Position numbers and translations under genes: made by a program. Positions 42,638-54,887 of a stretch of DNA of 64,000 nucleotides are shown here, piece after piece. This stretch comes from Rubrivivax sp. (GTDB lineage: Bacteria; Pseudomonadota; Gammaproteobacteria; Burkholderiales; Burkholderiaceae_C), in the NCBI GenBank assembly GCA_004210455.1, contig SEFA01000002.1:1-64000 (forward strand). The letters are read 5' to 3'. The notes under the pieces were generated by a model. That model saw only the letters and a program-made list of their open reading frames with translations. It did not search any database and was not told the DNA's origin. The stretch's first letter is position 1. Every line of letters starts with the position of its first letter.

Positions 42638-44716
42638 TCAGGGCGTGGCGCCGGTGAGCCGGGCCTGCAGCGCGCGGGCCGTCGGCGACGGCGGCGGCGT
42701 CAGCAGGCTCACGACGACCAGGGCCGAGATGCCGGCCGGTAGCCCGTACAGCGCCGCCGCCATCGGCTGGATGCCCCACCACAACTGCGGGTCGCCGCCG
42801 ATCCCGAGCGCCTGGCGCAGGCCCGCATGCGCGGTCACCATGTAGTAGAGCGTCATGCCCAGACCCGCAAGCATGCCGGCCGCGGCACCCTGCTTGTTGG
42901 CCCGCTTCCAGAAGATGCCCGCGACCAGCACCGGCACCAGCGTCGAGCCCGACAGCGAGAACGCCGCCGACACCAGCAGCAGGATGTCGGCCGGTTTCTG
43001 CGCGGCGACCGCCGCGGCGGTGAGCGCCGTCGCCAGCAGCAGCGCCTTGGAGATGGTCACGCGCTGCGTCATCGAGGCGCGCGGGTTCATCACACGGTAG
43101 TAGACGTCGTGGGAGAGCGCGCTGGAGATGGTCAGCAACAGCCCGTCGGCCGTGGACAGCGCCGCGGCGAGCGCGCCGGCCGCCACCATGGCGGAAAGCA
43201 CGTACGGCAGGCCGGCGAGTTCGGGCGTCATCAGCATGACGATGTCGCCGCCCAGGCGCAGCTCGCCGAGCTGAAGAATCCCGTCGTGGTTGATGTCCTG
43301 GATGTTCAACAGGCTCGGGTCGACGCGCATCCACTGCTTCATCCACCCCGGCAATTCCGCGATCGGCGAACCGACCAGGTGATGCAGCACCTCGTGCTTG
43401 AGCATCACCGCCAACGCCGGCGCGAACAGGTAGAGCAGCGCGATGAAGAACAGCGTCCACGCGACCGAGGTGCGCGCCTCCGCGACCGTCGGGACCGTGT
43501 AGTACCGCGTGAGGATGTGCGGCAGCCCGGCGGTGCCCACCATCAGCACCAGCACCAGCGCCAGGAAGTTGCGGCGCGCCAGCGTGTAGGCCTCCTGCTC
43601 GGCGGGCGTGCCGTCGGGGTCGCCGGCGAAGGGCCGCGCATGCAGCGGCATGCCGGCCAGCGGCTCGGCGCGCTGGCGATTCGCGGCGACGGCGCGCTGC
43701 CAGAGATCGCGCGCCTCGGCCTCGGTGCGGGGCAGCGCGGCGCGGACCTTCTCCGCCGCCTGGATCTGCGCGAGCGGCGCCTCTTCGAACTTCAGTTTCG
43801 CGATCACCTGAGACACACGCTGACGCTCGGCGTCGAGCGAATGTGGCAGTTCGGCCAGCAAATGCTCGAAGTCCCTGGCCCGCTGTTCGTAGAGACCGCG
43901 GACCTGGATTTCCTTGGGATCGTGCAGCAGCTGCTGCTCGCGGACGGTGATCTCCTGGACCTCCGTCCCCGCGGTGAACTGCGGCAGCGGAGAACCGGTC
44001 TGCATCGTCGACAGCCACATCACCGGCACCACGTAGGCCACGATCATGATGATGTACTGCGCGACCTGGGTCCAGGTGACCGCCCGCATGCCGCCGAGGA
44101 AGGAACAGACCAGCACGCCGCCGAGTCCGACGAACAGGCCGATCTCGAAGGTCAGTCCCGTCAGGCGCGTCGTGATGAGGCCGATGGCGTAGATCTGCGC
44201 GACCAGATAGATGAAGGACACCATCACCGCCGCCGCCGCACCCATCACGCGCAGGCCGCGGCTCTCGAAACGCGCGCCGAGAAAGTCCGGCACCGTGAAG
44301 CCGCCGAAGCGGCGCAGGTACGGCGCCAGCAGCAGCGCCACCAGGCAGAAGCCGCCCGTCCATCCAAGCACAAACGCCAGGCCGCCATAACCCGCCAGGT
44401 ACAGGCTCCCCGCCATGCCGAGGAAACTCGCCGCGCTCATCCAGTCGGCGCCCGCAGCCATGCCGTTGTAGAACGCCGGCACGCGGCGCCCAGCCACGTA
44501 ATACTCGATCGGGTCCGTGGTGCGGCTGAACACACCAATGCCAGCGTAGATCAGCACTGTCAGCAGCAGGAACGAGAACCCCAGCCACTGCTTGGGCATG
44601 CCCATCCGCTCCAGGACACCGAGCACCCCGACCAGCGCCACGAAGCCGATCGTGTAGGCACCGTAGATGCGGTGAAGCCGGCGACGGAAGGCGGCGTCTG
44701 GTGGTGGAGTCGACAT
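42638..44716 (-). CDS. Sodium/solute symporter, VC_2705-like subfamily, with an EF-hand-like loop
   Basis: The 692-residue protein belongs to the sodium:solute symporter family, with about 13 membrane segments. Landmarks are YYVAGRRVPAFYNGMAAGADWMSAAS split by a gap, GGMRAVTWTQVAQYIIM, LPHILTRYYTVP and SGSTLVPVLVAGIFWKRAN. Compared with ordinary SSS proteins it has two large soluble inserts: a charged helical one (about 228-345) and one near 450-490. The second holds DINHDGILQLGE (474-485), which fits the 12-residue EF-hand calcium loop at every liganding position. VC_2705-type proteins transport acetate-like or other small acids; the small DUF4212 partner often next to them is absent. Confidence 0.85.
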   Translation of the reverse strand: MSTPPPDAAFRRRLHRIYGAYTIGFVALVGVLGVLERMGMPKQWLGFSFLLLTVLIYAGIGVFSRTTDPIEYYVAGRRVPAFYNGMAAGADWMSAASFLGMAGSLYLAGYGGLAFVLGWTGGFCLVALLLAPYLRRFGGFTVPDFLGARFESRGLRVMGAAAAVMVSFIYLVAQIYAIGLITTRLTGLTFEIGLFVGLGGVLVCSFLGGMRAVTWTQVAQYIIMIVAYVVPVMWLSTMQTGSPLPQFTAGTEVQEITVREQQLLHDPKEIQVRGLYEQRARDFEHLLAELPHSLDAERQRVSQVIAKLKFEEAPLAQIQAAEKVRAALPRTEAEARDLWQRAVAANRQRAEPLAGMPLHARPFAGDPDGTPAEQEAYTLARRNFLALVLVLMVGTAGLPHILTRYYTVPTVAEARTSVAWTLFFIALLYLFAPALAVMLKHEVLHHLVGSPIAELPGWMKQWMRVDPSLLNIQDINHDGILQLGELRLGGDIVMLMTPELAGLPYVLSAMVAAGALAAALSTADGLLLTISSALSHDVYYRVMNPRASMTQRVTISKALLLATALTAAAVAAQKPADILLLVSAAFSLSGSTLVPVLVAGIFWKRANKQGAAAGMLAGLGMTLYYMVTAHAGLRQALGIGGDPQLWWGIQPMAAALYGLPAGISALVVVSLLTPPPSPTARALQARLTGATP

Positions 44717-44815
44717 GGGGGCGGATCATCGCCCGCTTGCGGTGCAGGCGCATCCACAACTTCCCCCGGAGAAACTCAGGGACCGCCCACCTGCATTCGT
44801 CCGGGCGCTGGCCGC

Positions 44816-44860
44816 CATGGCGTGGGGCCCCGGAGGCAAGCTCCGAAACCCCACGCCATG
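44816..44860. other. Long inverted repeat upstream of the symporter gene
   Basis: CATGGCGTGGGG (44816-44827) and CCCCACGCCATG (44849-44860) are a perfect 12-bp inverted repeat with a 21-base centre that itself contains GGAG/CTCC. It lies 100 bases before the symporter start, in its probable leader, and downstream of the ppsA terminator. It could be a regulatory hairpin or an operator. Confidence 0.6.
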
Positions 44861-44910
44861 CCGTCCCCCACCACTGGCGTCGTTCCACGGTGTTGGGACC
44901 GATGACCATG

Positions 44911-44933
44911 AAAAACGGCCCCGCAGGGCCGTT
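44911..44933 (-). terminator. Terminator of ppsA
   Basis: On the minus strand AACGGCCC, loop TGCG, GGGCCGTT and a run of T (44915-44911) form a compact intrinsic terminator 22 bases after the ppsA stop. Confidence 0.85.
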
Positions 44934-44955
44934 GGGCGAGTGAGGTGAGAAAAGC

Positions 44956-47367
<2,412 letters not shown>

Positions 47368-47727
47368 GGGAAAACTCCGTGATGTTGAGAAACCGGGGCT
47401 CCCCGCGCGCTCCCGAGCAGGCCGATCGCATCGGCGGCTTCGAGGGAGGCAGGCATGACGCGGCGCACGACAGGTCTTGTCGATTCTTGTGGGCGTCGCG
47501 AGGCAGCGTTCATGCGATGGACAGGGGCAAGTTGCGGACGATTCTAGTGGGTCGCCGATCTATGATGTAAGCCCCCGTTCGGGGCCGGGCCGAGGCGGCA
47601 CGAGGGCTGAACAATGGCCGAACTTCCCGCTTCGGCATGTGGCATGCCCGGTCCCTGTCCGGGCCGGCCCCGGCGCCGGCCCGGCGAGCACGCCCGCCCC
47701 CCGACGAGCACGAACCAAAGGCTTCCC
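47368..47727. other. Divergent promoter region between ppsA and ppsR
   Basis: This 360-base stretch has no gene. TATGAT at 47561-47566 is a good -10 candidate for ppsR, but no convincing -35 stands 16-18 bases before it. A short hairpin CCCC-GTTC-GGGG lies at about 47573-47584. CCGGGCCGG (47659-47667) and CCGGCCCGG (47676-47684) form a perfect 9-bp stem in the ppsR leader, 44 bases before its ATG, which could impede translation. Confidence 0.55.
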
Positions 47728-48549
47728 ATGACCCAGCACACCGTCTACTTCGTCTCGGATGGCACCGGCATCACCGCCGAAACCTTCGGCAACTCCATCC
47801 TGGCGCAGTTCTCGGTCAAGGCGCGTCATGTGCGCCGCCCCTTCATCGACAGCGGCGACAAGGCCCAGCAGCTCGTCCAGGAGATCAACGAGACCGGCGA
47901 GCGCGAAGGCGTGCGCCCCATCGTGTTCGCGACGCTGGTGAACCGGGAGGTGCTCAACGTCGTGCGCCAGGAGTGCCGGGGCCTCGTCATGGACATGTTC
48001 GGCACCTTCATCGCGCCGCTGGAGGACGAGTTCCGCATCAAGTCCAGCCACCGCGTGGGTCGCTTCTCCGACGTCGCGAAAAGCCAGGAGTACCACGACC
48101 GGATCGAGGCGATCAATTTCTCGCTGGCCCATGACGACGGGCAGTCGGCCCGCAATCTCGACTCGGCCGACGTGATCCTGGTGGGGGTGAGTCGTTGCGG
48201 CAAGACGCCGACCTCCCTCTACCTGGCGATGCAGCACGGCATCAAGGCCGCCAACTACCCGCTGATCCCCGAGGATTTCGATCGCGGCCACCTGCCCTCG
48301 CTGCTGATCCCGCACAAGAAGAAGTGCTTCGGCCTGACGATCGATCCGGAGCGCCTGGCGCAGGTCCGCAACGAGCGCCGTCCCGGCAGCAAGTACGCCG
48401 ACCTGATGAACTGCCACTACGAGGTCCGCGAGGCCGAAACGATGATGAAGAAGGCCGGCATCAACTGGCTGTCGTCGACCCACAAGTCGATCGAGGAGAT
48501 CGCCACGACGATTCTTCGCGACATCCGACCTGACCGTTTGATGTATTGA
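47728..48549 (+). CDS. ppsR: PEP synthase regulatory protein (bifunctional kinase/pyrophosphorylase)
   Basis: This DUF299-family enzyme inactivates PpsA by ADP-dependent phosphorylation of a threonine next to its catalytic histidine, and reactivates it by phosphorolysis. ATG 47728 gives 273 residues starting MTQHTVYFVSDGTGITAETFG, the family signature. The P-loop-like GVSRCGKTPTSLY is at about 153-165, followed by KAANYPLIPEDF and the C-terminal INWLSSTHKSIEEIA. Divergent pairing with ppsA is the usual arrangement. Confidence 0.95.
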   Translation: MTQHTVYFVSDGTGITAETFGNSILAQFSVKARHVRRPFIDSGDKAQQLVQEINETGEREGVRPIVFATLVNREVLNVVRQECRGLVMDMFGTFIAPLEDEFRIKSSHRVGRFSDVAKSQEYHDRIEAINFSLAHDDGQSARNLDSADVILVGVSRCGKTPTSLYLAMQHGIKAANYPLIPEDFDRGHLPSLLIPHKKKCFGLTIDPERLAQVRNERRPGSKYADLMNCHYEVREAETMMKKAGINWLSSTHKSIEEIATTILRDIRPDRLMY

Positions 48550-48562
48550 GCGTCGGCGACCG

Positions 48563-49453
48563 ATGCCGGCGAGCGCGCTCGCCCTGGTCGTCGCGGCCGC
48601 GTTGATCCACGCGCTGTGGAACTTCGCCGCCAAGAAGGCGCAGGGCAACCATCACTTCTCGTGCATGACTGCGCTCGGCATCAGCCTGCTCTGGCTGCCC
48701 GTGGCGCTGATCGCCGGTGTCGACGAACTGACCGAATGGGGCTGGCAGGCCTGGACCGTCGTGATCGCCAGCGCGATCGTCCACCTGGCCTACTTCAATG
48801 CCCTGCTCGCCGGCTACCGCGCCGCGGACATGACGGTCGTCTATCCCGTCGCGCGCGGCAGCGGCCCGCTGTTGTCGTCGCTGGTCGCGGTGGCGCTGTT
48901 GGGCGAGCATCTCGGACTGGGCGGCGCGCTGGGCCTGGCCGGCGTCGTCGGCGGGATCCTGCTGATGGCGGCGGGACCGACCTTCTTCGCCAAGGGCGCG
49001 AGCCATGATCCCGAAGTGCATCGCAGGCGCAGGCTCGGCATCGCGTGGGGCGCGCTGACCGGCGCCACGATCGCGACCTACAGCGTGATCGACGGTTACG
49101 CGGTGAAGGTATTGACGCTGTCGCCGATCCTCTACGAATACCTGTGCAACGCGCTGCGCCTGCCGGTGATCCTGCCGGCGGTGCTGCGCGACCGCGCCGG
49201 CTTCATGCCGGCACTGCGCCGCCAATGGAAGCACGCGCTCATCATCAGCGTCGGCGCACCGACCGCCTACATCCTGGTGTTGTATGCCATGACACTGGCG
49301 CCGCTGTCGCGCGTCGCTCCCGCGCGTGAACTGTCGATGCTGTTCGCCGCGCTGATCGGCGGGCAGTTGCTCGGGGAAGGCGAGCGCGGGTGGCGCATCG
49401 CGGGCGCCGTGTTCATCGCGCTAGGGGTCGCGGCGCTCGCGATGGCGAAGTGA
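48563..49453 (+). CDS. DMT-superfamily permease (EamA domains)
   Basis: The 296-residue protein has about ten membrane helices in two EamA repeats. The first repeat contains AALIHALWNFAAKKAQGN and AADMTVVYPVARGSGPLLSS; the second contains GALTGATIATYSVIDGYAVK and LSRVAPARELSMLFAALIGG. Members export amino acids, metabolites or drugs; the substrate is not readable. It follows ppsR by 13 bases and may share its transcript. Its stop faces the trmH stop with a one-base gap. Confidence 0.85.
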   Translation: MPASALALVVAAALIHALWNFAAKKAQGNHHFSCMTALGISLLWLPVALIAGVDELTEWGWQAWTVVIASAIVHLAYFNALLAGYRAADMTVVYPVARGSGPLLSSLVAVALLGEHLGLGGALGLAGVVGGILLMAAGPTFFAKGASHDPEVHRRRRLGIAWGALTGATIATYSVIDGYAVKVLTLSPILYEYLCNALRLPVILPAVLRDRAGFMPALRRQWKHALIISVGAPTAYILVLYAMTLAPLSRVAPARELSMLFAALIGGQLLGEGERGWRIAGAVFIALGVAALAMAK

Positions 49454-49454
49454 T

Positions 49455-50228
49455 TCAGACCAGTCTGCGACGCGCCGATTCGTAGAGGCAGATCGACGCC
49501 GCGCTCGCCACGTTGAGCGACTCTTCCCCGCCCGGCTGCGGGATGCCGACGCGCAGCGCGCAGCGCTGCATCAGCGCCTCGGCGACGCCCTGCCCTTCGT
49601 GGCCCATGACCCAGGCGCAGGGGTTCGGAAGATCGGCTTCGTGCAGGAGCGCGTCGGCGTGCGAGCTCGTCGCCAGCAGCGGGACCTTCAGCGCGTCGAG
49701 GTCCTCGGCGCTCAGACCTTCCACCAGCTTCAGTCCGAAGTGCGCGCCCATGCCGGCGCGCAGCACCTTCGGCGACCACAGTGCCGCCGTGCCCTTCAGC
49801 GCCAGCACCTGGCGGAAGCCGAGCGCCCCGGCGCTGCGCAGGATGGTGCCGACGTTGCCCGCATCCTGCAGGCGGTCCAGCACGATGGAATCGGCCTTCG
49901 CCTCGATGCGCGGCTGCGCCGGCAGCGGCAGCTCGAAACCGATCTGCGCCGGCGACTCCAGCCCCGACACGGTCTTGAAGAGCTCCGGCGACACGACCAG
50001 CACCTTTGGCGCGACATCGGCGAGCGCGTGCATCGCCTCGTCCGCCGCCGCCACGTCCGTGATCAGCGCGAGCGACGGCTTCACGCCTCGCTGCACCGCC
50101 GCGCGCGCGAGGTGGTCACCTTCCAGCCAGACCCCGCCCAGCTTGCGATAGGCGCCGCTGTCCTGCGCCAGCTTGCGCAGACGCTGCAGGTTCGGGTTGT
50201 CACGCGCGGTGATGGACTGCCAGCTCAT
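49455..50228 (-). CDS. TrmH/SpoU-family RNA 2'-O-methyltransferase
   Basis: The 257-residue protein has an N-terminal substrate-binding domain ([20 protein letters not shown]) and the knotted SpoU methyltransferase domain. The latter shows [21 protein letters not shown] (motif 1), [12 protein letters not shown] (motif 2) and [20 protein letters not shown] (motif 3). It likely methylates a ribose in 23S rRNA. The start overlaps the rnhB stop by four bases (ATGA), making it the last gene of the lpx cluster transcript. Confidence 0.9.
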   Translation of the reverse strand: MSWQSITARDNPNLQRLRKLAQDSGAYRKLGGVWLEGDHLARAAVQRGVKPSLALITDVAAADEAMHALADVAPKVLVVSPELFKTVSGLESPAQIGFELPLPAQPRIEAKADSIVLDRLQDAGNVGTILRSAGALGFRQVLALKGTAALWSPKVLRAGMGAHFGLKLVEGLSAEDLDALKVPLLATSSHADALLHEADLPNPCAWVMGHEGQGVAEALMQRCALRVGIPQPGGEESLNVASAASICLYESARRRLV

Positions 50229-50869
50229 GCGATGCGTTGTTCAGAAAAATCCAGCGTGCGCACCGGCGCGAAACTCTGCCGATGCCACGCGGTCGCGCCG
50301 TGGAGGCGCAACGCGTCGAGGTGTTCGCGCGTGCCATACCCTTTGTGGCTGTCGAAGCCGTACTCCGGATGCTGCTGATGCATCTGCAGGCAGAAGCGGT
50401 CGCGATGCACCTTGGCCAGGATGGACGCGGCCGAGATCGCCGGCACCAGCGCATCGCCCTTGACGATGGCCTCGGCCGGGATGCGCAGCACCGGCAGCCG
50501 GTTGCCGTCGACCTGCACATGCGCGGGCTTGAGCCGCAGGCCCTCGACCGCGCGGCGCATCGCCAGCATCGTGGCCTGCAGGATGTTGACGCGGTCGATC
50601 TCCTCCACCGTGGCTTCCGCGATGCAGAAGCACAGCGCCTTGGCGCGGATCTCGTCGAACAGCTGCTCGCGCTTCTTCTCGCTGAGCACCTTGGAATCGT
50701 TCAGCCCCTTGATCGGGTGCTGGTCGTCGAGGATCACCGCCGCGGCGACCACCGGTCCCGCGAGCGGTCCCCGCCCCGCTTCGTCCACACCGCACAGCAG
50801 GCCCTCGCGGACCCATTCGAGACCCAGTTGCGTCGGGGGTTCAAGCGCCGAGGATTTTCGCGATCGCAT
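50225..50869 (-). CDS. rnhB: Ribonuclease HII
   Basis: RNase HII removes single ribonucleotides and RNA primers from DNA. ATG 50869 gives 214 residues and overlaps the end of lpxB by 29 bases. The catalytic Asp29-Glu30 pair lies in [20 protein letters not shown], followed by [22 protein letters not shown] and [14 protein letters not shown]. The family tyrosine region near the C-terminus reads [15 protein letters not shown]. It lies downstream of lpxB as in most proteobacteria. Confidence 0.95.
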   Translation of the reverse strand: MRSRKSSALEPPTQLGLEWVREGLLCGVDEAGRGPLAGPVVAAAVILDDQHPIKGLNDSKVLSEKKREQLFDEIRAKALCFCIAEATVEEIDRVNILQATMLAMRRAVEGLRLKPAHVQVDGNRLPVLRIPAEAIVKGDALVPAISAASILAKVHRDRFCLQMHQQHPEYGFDSHKGYGTREHLDALRLHGATAWHRQSFAPVRTLDFSEQRIA

Positions 50870-51986
50870 CGCCGGCCCTTTGCGCGGTGTTGCAGCGCAG
50901 CTGTTGGTGGATCTCGAGGAAGCGCTCGCGCAGCCGCTCCCGACGCGGCGCATCGTCCAGCCAGGCCAGGCCCTCGCGGGCGATGCGCTCGCCGGTGCAT
51001 TCGTCCTGCAGGCACTCGGGCACCAGCGTCTCGCGGGCGAGCACGTTGGGCAGGCCCACCCAGGGCAACAGCGCCTTGCCCTTCATCCGCCACGCGTTGA
51101 ACCAGTGCAGCTTGTAGGCGATCACCATCGGCCGCTTCAGCAGCGCCGCTTCCAGCGTCGCGGTGCCGCTGGCGACCAGCGTGAGGTCGCAGGCGGCCAG
51201 CGCGTCCTGCGCGCGACCGTCGATCAGCGTCATCGGCAGGCCCCGGCCGTGCTGCGCCATCAGCGCCTCGACCATGGGCCGCAGCCCCGGCGCGATCGGG
51301 ATGACGAAGCGTAGCGCGGGCCGCGCCTGATGCATGCGCCGGGCCGCGTCCAGCAAGGGCGGTCCGATGTAGTCCAGCTCGCTGCGACGGCTGCCCGGCA
51401 GGATCGCGACCAGGGTGTCGTCCTCCGCGATGCCGAGGTCGCGTCGCGCTTCCTCGCGCGGCGGCTCGAACGGGATCCGGTCGGCCAGCGGATGGCCGAC
51501 GTAGGTCGACGGGATGCCCGCCTTCTCCAGGATTGCGGGCTCGAACGGGAACAGGCACAGCACGTGGTCCGCGCTGCGCTTGATCGTCTGCACGCGCTCC
51601 GCGCGCCAGGCCCAGATCGACGGGCAGACGAAGTGGACCGTCTTGATGCCGGCCTCGCGCAGGCGCTGCTCCAGGCCGAAGTTGAAGTCGGGCGCGTCGA
51701 CGCCGACGAAGACCGTCGGCCGCTCGGCGATGAGGCGGTCGCCGAGCTGGCGCCGGATCGCGAGCAGCTCGCGGATGTTCTTGATCGCGTCCCAGTAGCC
51801 GAAGATCGACAGCTTGTGGCTGGGCCACCAGGCGTCGAAGCCCTGCGCCTGCATCTTCGGGCCGCCGATGCCGGCCGAGCTCAGCTCAGGCCAGCGCGCC
51901 CTCAGCCCCTGCAGCAGCAGGCCGGCGAGCAGGTCTCCGGAGGCCTCGCCGGCCACCAGGCCCAATCGAGGATCCGTGGAACTCAT
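50841..51986 (-). CDS. lpxB: Lipid-A-disaccharide synthase
   Basis: LpxB condenses UDP-2,3-diacylglucosamine with lipid X to form the lipid A disaccharide at the inner membrane. The 381-residue GT-B enzyme begins with [17 protein letters not shown] and contains [42 protein letters not shown] and LLPGSR-like [13 protein letters not shown]. The donor region has [24 protein letters not shown] split by a gap. It follows lpxA by 18 bases. Confidence 0.96.
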   Translation of the reverse strand: MSSTDPRLGLVAGEASGDLLAGLLLQGLRARWPELSSAGIGGPKMQAQGFDAWWPSHKLSIFGYWDAIKNIRELLAIRRQLGDRLIAERPTVFVGVDAPDFNFGLEQRLREAGIKTVHFVCPSIWAWRAERVQTIKRSADHVLCLFPFEPAILEKAGIPSTYVGHPLADRIPFEPPREEARRDLGIAEDDTLVAILPGSRRSELDYIGPPLLDAARRMHQARPALRFVIPIAPGLRPMVEALMAQHGRGLPMTLIDGRAQDALAACDLTLVASGTATLEAALLKRPMVIAYKLHWFNAWRMKGKALLPWVGLPNVLARETLVPECLQDECTGERIAREGLAWLDDAPRRERLRERFLEIHQQLRCNTAQRAGDAIAKILGA

Positions 51987-52004
51987 GTCGGTCGTCCGGG
52001 ACTG

Positions 52005-52796
52005 TCAGCGGACCAGGCCGCGCTTGGCGCCCGCCAGGAAGTCCAGCATCGCCTGGATGTCGCGGATGGACTCGGCGTCCTGGCCCTGCTTGAGCGCCTC
52101 GATGTTGGCGACGGACTGCTCCAGCGTCGTGCCGTCGCGGAACAGCAGCTTGTGGATCTCCCGGATCACGCCGATGCGATCGTTGCTGAAGCCGCGGCGG
52201 CGCAGGCCGGTGAGGTTGACCGCGCGCACCGTCAGCGGATTGCCGTCGACCGTCATGTAGGGCGCGACGTCCTGCGCCACATGGCCCTGGAAACCGATCA
52301 TCGCGTGCGCGCCGACGTGCACGAACTGATGGACGCCGGTCAGGCCGCCGATCGTCGCCCAGTCGCCGACGTGCACGTGACCCGCCAGGGTCGCGTTGTT
52401 GGCCAACACGCAGTGGTCGCCGACGATCACGTCATGCGCCAGGTGCACGTAGGCCATGATCCAGTTGTCGGAGCCGACGCGCGTGACGCCCTGCTCCTTG
52501 AACGTGCCGGTGTTGAAGGTGCAGAACTCGCGGATCGTGTTGCGGTCGCCGATGACCAGCTCCGTCACCTCGCCGCCGTGGCTCATGTCCTGCGGCATCG
52601 CGCCGATCGACGCGAACTGGAAGATGACGTTGTCGCGACCGATGGTGGTCTTGCCTTCGATCACGGTGTGCGGACCGACGCGGGTCCCCGCGCCGATGCG
52701 GACCTCGGGGCCGATCACCGCGTACGGGCCGACCTGGACGGTCTCGTCGAGCTGCGCCTGAGGGTCGATGATCGCGGTGGGATGGATGCGGGCCAT
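52005..52796 (-). CDS. lpxA: UDP-N-acetylglucosamine acyltransferase
   Basis: LpxA adds the first 3-hydroxyacyl chain to UDP-GlcNAc, the first step of lipid A synthesis. The 263-residue protein is a left-handed beta helix of hexapeptide repeats ([20 protein letters not shown], then [15 protein letters not shown]). The catalytic histidine is in [13 protein letters not shown]. The C-terminal helices start [15 protein letters not shown]. It is preceded by fabZ and followed by lpxB. Confidence 0.97.
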   Translation of the reverse strand: MARIHPTAIIDPQAQLDETVQVGPYAVIGPEVRIGAGTRVGPHTVIEGKTTIGRDNVIFQFASIGAMPQDMSHGGEVTELVIGDRNTIREFCTFNTGTFKEQGVTRVGSDNWIMAYVHLAHDVIVGDHCVLANNATLAGHVHVGDWATIGGLTGVHQFVHVGAHAMIGFQGHVAQDVAPYMTVDGNPLTVRAVNLTGLRRRGFSNDRIGVIREIHKLLFRDGTTLEQSVANIEALKQGQDAESIRDIQAMLDFLAGAKRGLVR

Positions 52797-52838
52797 GGGC
52801 GTCCGGAGTCAGCGAAGGTCTGCGAGGGTCGGCGAAGC

Positions 52839-53294
52839 TCAGCAGTCGAGCTTGCGCATCGTGCACATCAGGCCGGCTTCGGCCACGACGTCGGTGCCGA
52901 CCAGCGCCTTGGCGCCGAACTTGTAGATGCCGGCCTTGGCACGGTCCAGCGTGACCTCGAGGATCAGCTGATCGCCCGGTTCCACCGGACGCTTGAAGCG
53001 CGCGCCGTCGATGCCGGCGAAGTACACGACATGGTTCTCGTCCAGCGTGAAGTCGTAGCTCTCGACCGCCAGCAGCGTCGCGGCCTGCGCCAGCGCTTCC
53101 AGGATCAGCACGCCCGGCATCACCGGACGGTGCGGGAAGTGGCCCTGGAAGAAGGGCTCGTTGATGCTGACGTTCTTGATTGCGCGGATGCGCACGCCCT
53201 TCTCCACCTCCAGGACGCGGTCGACCAGGAGGATGGGATAGCGGTGCGGCAGCTTCTCGAGGATGCCGTGGATGTCGATGCGGGTCTCAGTCAT
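52839..53294 (-). CDS. fabZ: 3-hydroxyacyl-ACP dehydratase FabZ
   Basis: FabZ dehydrates 3-hydroxyacyl-ACP in fatty acid elongation and competes with LpxA/LpxD for the same substrates. The 151-residue hot-dog-fold protein has [16 protein letters not shown] and the active site [20 protein letters not shown], with His52 and Glu66. Its start overlaps the lpxD stop (ATGA), which couples it to lipid A synthesis. Confidence 0.97.
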   Translation of the reverse strand: MTETRIDIHGILEKLPHRYPILLVDRVLEVEKGVRIRAIKNVSINEPFFQGHFPHRPVMPGVLILEALAQAATLLAVESYDFTLDENHVVYFAGIDGARFKRPVEPGDQLILEVTLDRAKAGIYKFGAKALVGTDVVAEAGLMCTMRKLDC

Positions 53295-54367
53295 GTCGTC
53301 TTCTTTTCCAGGGCGCGCACGCGCTGGCGCAGCTCATAGAGCCCGCGCAGGGCGGCGGCGTTCTTCTGCCACGATGCGGCGTCCTCGAAGGGCCACATGC
53401 CGGCGTAGGCGCCGGGCTTGTCGATGCTGTTGCTGATGTTGGCCGTGGGGCCGATCTGCACGCCGTCAGTGATGCGGATGTGTCCGTTGATCCGCGCCGC
53501 GCCGGCCACGATGCAGTTGGCGCCGATCTCGGCGCTGCCGGCGATCGCCGTCGCGCCGGCGATCGCCGTGCCCTTGCCGATCTTCACGTTGTGCGCGATC
53601 TGGACCAGGTTGTCGATGATGACGCCGTCGGCGATCACCGTGTCGCCCAGCGCGCCGCGGTCCACGCAGGTGTTGGCGCCGATCTCGACGTCGTCGCCGA
53701 TGCGCACCGCGCCGAGCTGCTCGATCTTCACCCACGCCACCCCGGGCTCGCCGTCCGGACGCCTGGTCGGCGCGAAGCCGAAGCCGTCCGCCCCGATCAC
53801 CACGCCGCTGTGCAGCATCGAGCGCTCGCCGATCACGCAGTCATGGCCGAACACCACCTGCGGCGCCAGCCGCGTGTGCGCGCCGATGCGCGCGTCCTGT
53901 TCGACGATGGTGAACGCGCCGATGCGCACGCCGTCGCCCAGCACCGCGCCGGACTCGATCACCGCATGCGGGCCGACCTCGACCTCCTGGCCGATCACCG
54001 CGTCCGCCGAGACCGTCGCGGTCGGATGGATGGCGGGCGCGGCGCGTGGCTTGCGCATGTTCGCGGCCCACCACTGGGTCAGGCGCGCGAAATAAAGGTA
54101 GGGATCCGGCGACACGATGCAGCACGCGCTCGTCCCGTCGCCACGGCGGGCCGCGGCGGCCTCCGCCAGCTTGGGCGACACGATGACGCAGGCGGCCTGC
54201 GTCGTCGCGAGCTGCGCTTCGTACTTCGGATTGGAGAGGAAGGAGATCGCGTCCGCGCCCGCATCCTCCAACGGGGCAATCGCGCGGATCGCCGTATCGG
54301 AGGCACCAACAAGATCGCCGCCCAAGGCGGCGATCAGATCGGAGACCAGAACCTGCTTCACGGTCAC
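53291..54367 (-). CDS. lpxD: UDP-3-O-(3-hydroxyacyl)glucosamine N-acyltransferase
   Basis: LpxD adds the second, N-linked 3-hydroxyacyl chain in lipid A synthesis. The 358-residue protein has an N-terminal uridine-binding domain ([34 protein letters not shown]) and a left-handed beta helix of hexapeptide repeats. The catalytic histidine is expected in the [12 protein letters not shown] region. A C-terminal helix ends [14 protein letters not shown]. It lies ten bases after the Skp-like gene. Confidence 0.96.
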   Translation of the reverse strand: MTVKQVLVSDLIAALGGDLVGASDTAIRAIAPLEDAGADAISFLSNPKYEAQLATTQAACVIVSPKLAEAAAARRGDGTSACCIVSPDPYLYFARLTQWWAANMRKPRAAPAIHPTATVSADAVIGQEVEVGPHAVIESGAVLGDGVRIGAFTIVEQDARIGAHTRLAPQVVFGHDCVIGERSMLHSGVVIGADGFGFAPTRRPDGEPGVAWVKIEQLGAVRIGDDVEIGANTCVDRGALGDTVIADGVIIDNLVQIAHNVKIGKGTAIAGATAIAGSAEIGANCIVAGAARINGHIRITDGVQIGPTANISNSIDKPGAYAGMWPFEDAASWQKNAAALRGLYELRQRVRALEKKTT

Positions 54368-54377
54368 TGCGGGTCTC

Positions 54378-54887
54378 TCACTTCTGATTGTTGAGCGCGT
54401 CGATCACCTTCTTCGTGATGTCCACGCGGGGGCTGGCATGAATCGCGTCCTGAACGATCAGATCGTACTTCTCCTGCTCGAAGATCTGCTTGATGACCTT
54501 GTTGGCCCGCTCGATCACGGCGGAGAGCTCTTCATTCTTGCGCTGGGCGACGTCTTCGTTGAATTCGCGGCGCTTGCGCTGCAGGTCGCGGTCCTGCTCG
54601 ATCAGCTCGCGCTGGCGGCGGCTGCGTTCGGCTTCGCCCAGCGCGGGACTGTCCTTGTCGAGCTTCTCGGCGGCGCCGCGCAGCTTGCTCTCCTGGTCGA
54701 CCAGGCCCTTTTCGCGCTTGCTGAACTCGGCCTGCAGCTTGGTCTCCGCCGCCTTGGCCAGATTCGTTTCGCGCAGGATCCGCTCGCTGTTGACGTAGCC
54801 GATCTTGACTTCCTGGGCTTGCGCGCCCAGCGTCGCCACGCCCGCCAGGAGGACGGTCGCGACGATCTGCGACAGCTTGCTCTTCAT
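54378..54887 (-). CDS. skp: OmpH/Skp-family periplasmic chaperone
   Basis: Skp holds unfolded outer-membrane proteins in the periplasm until they reach BamA. The 169-residue protein has a signal peptide ([18 protein letters not shown], cut near AQA) and a long charged coiled coil ([39 protein letters not shown]). The ending is [20 protein letters not shown]. Its ATG shares one base with the bamA stop, giving tight coupling to bamA. Confidence 0.93.
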   Translation of the reverse strand: MKSKLSQIVATVLLAGVATLGAQAQEVKIGYVNSERILRETNLAKAAETKLQAEFSKREKGLVDQESKLRGAAEKLDKDSPALGEAERSRRQRELIEQDRDLQRKRREFNEDVAQRKNEELSAVIERANKVIKQIFEQEKYDLIVQDAIHASPRVDITKKVIDALNNQK

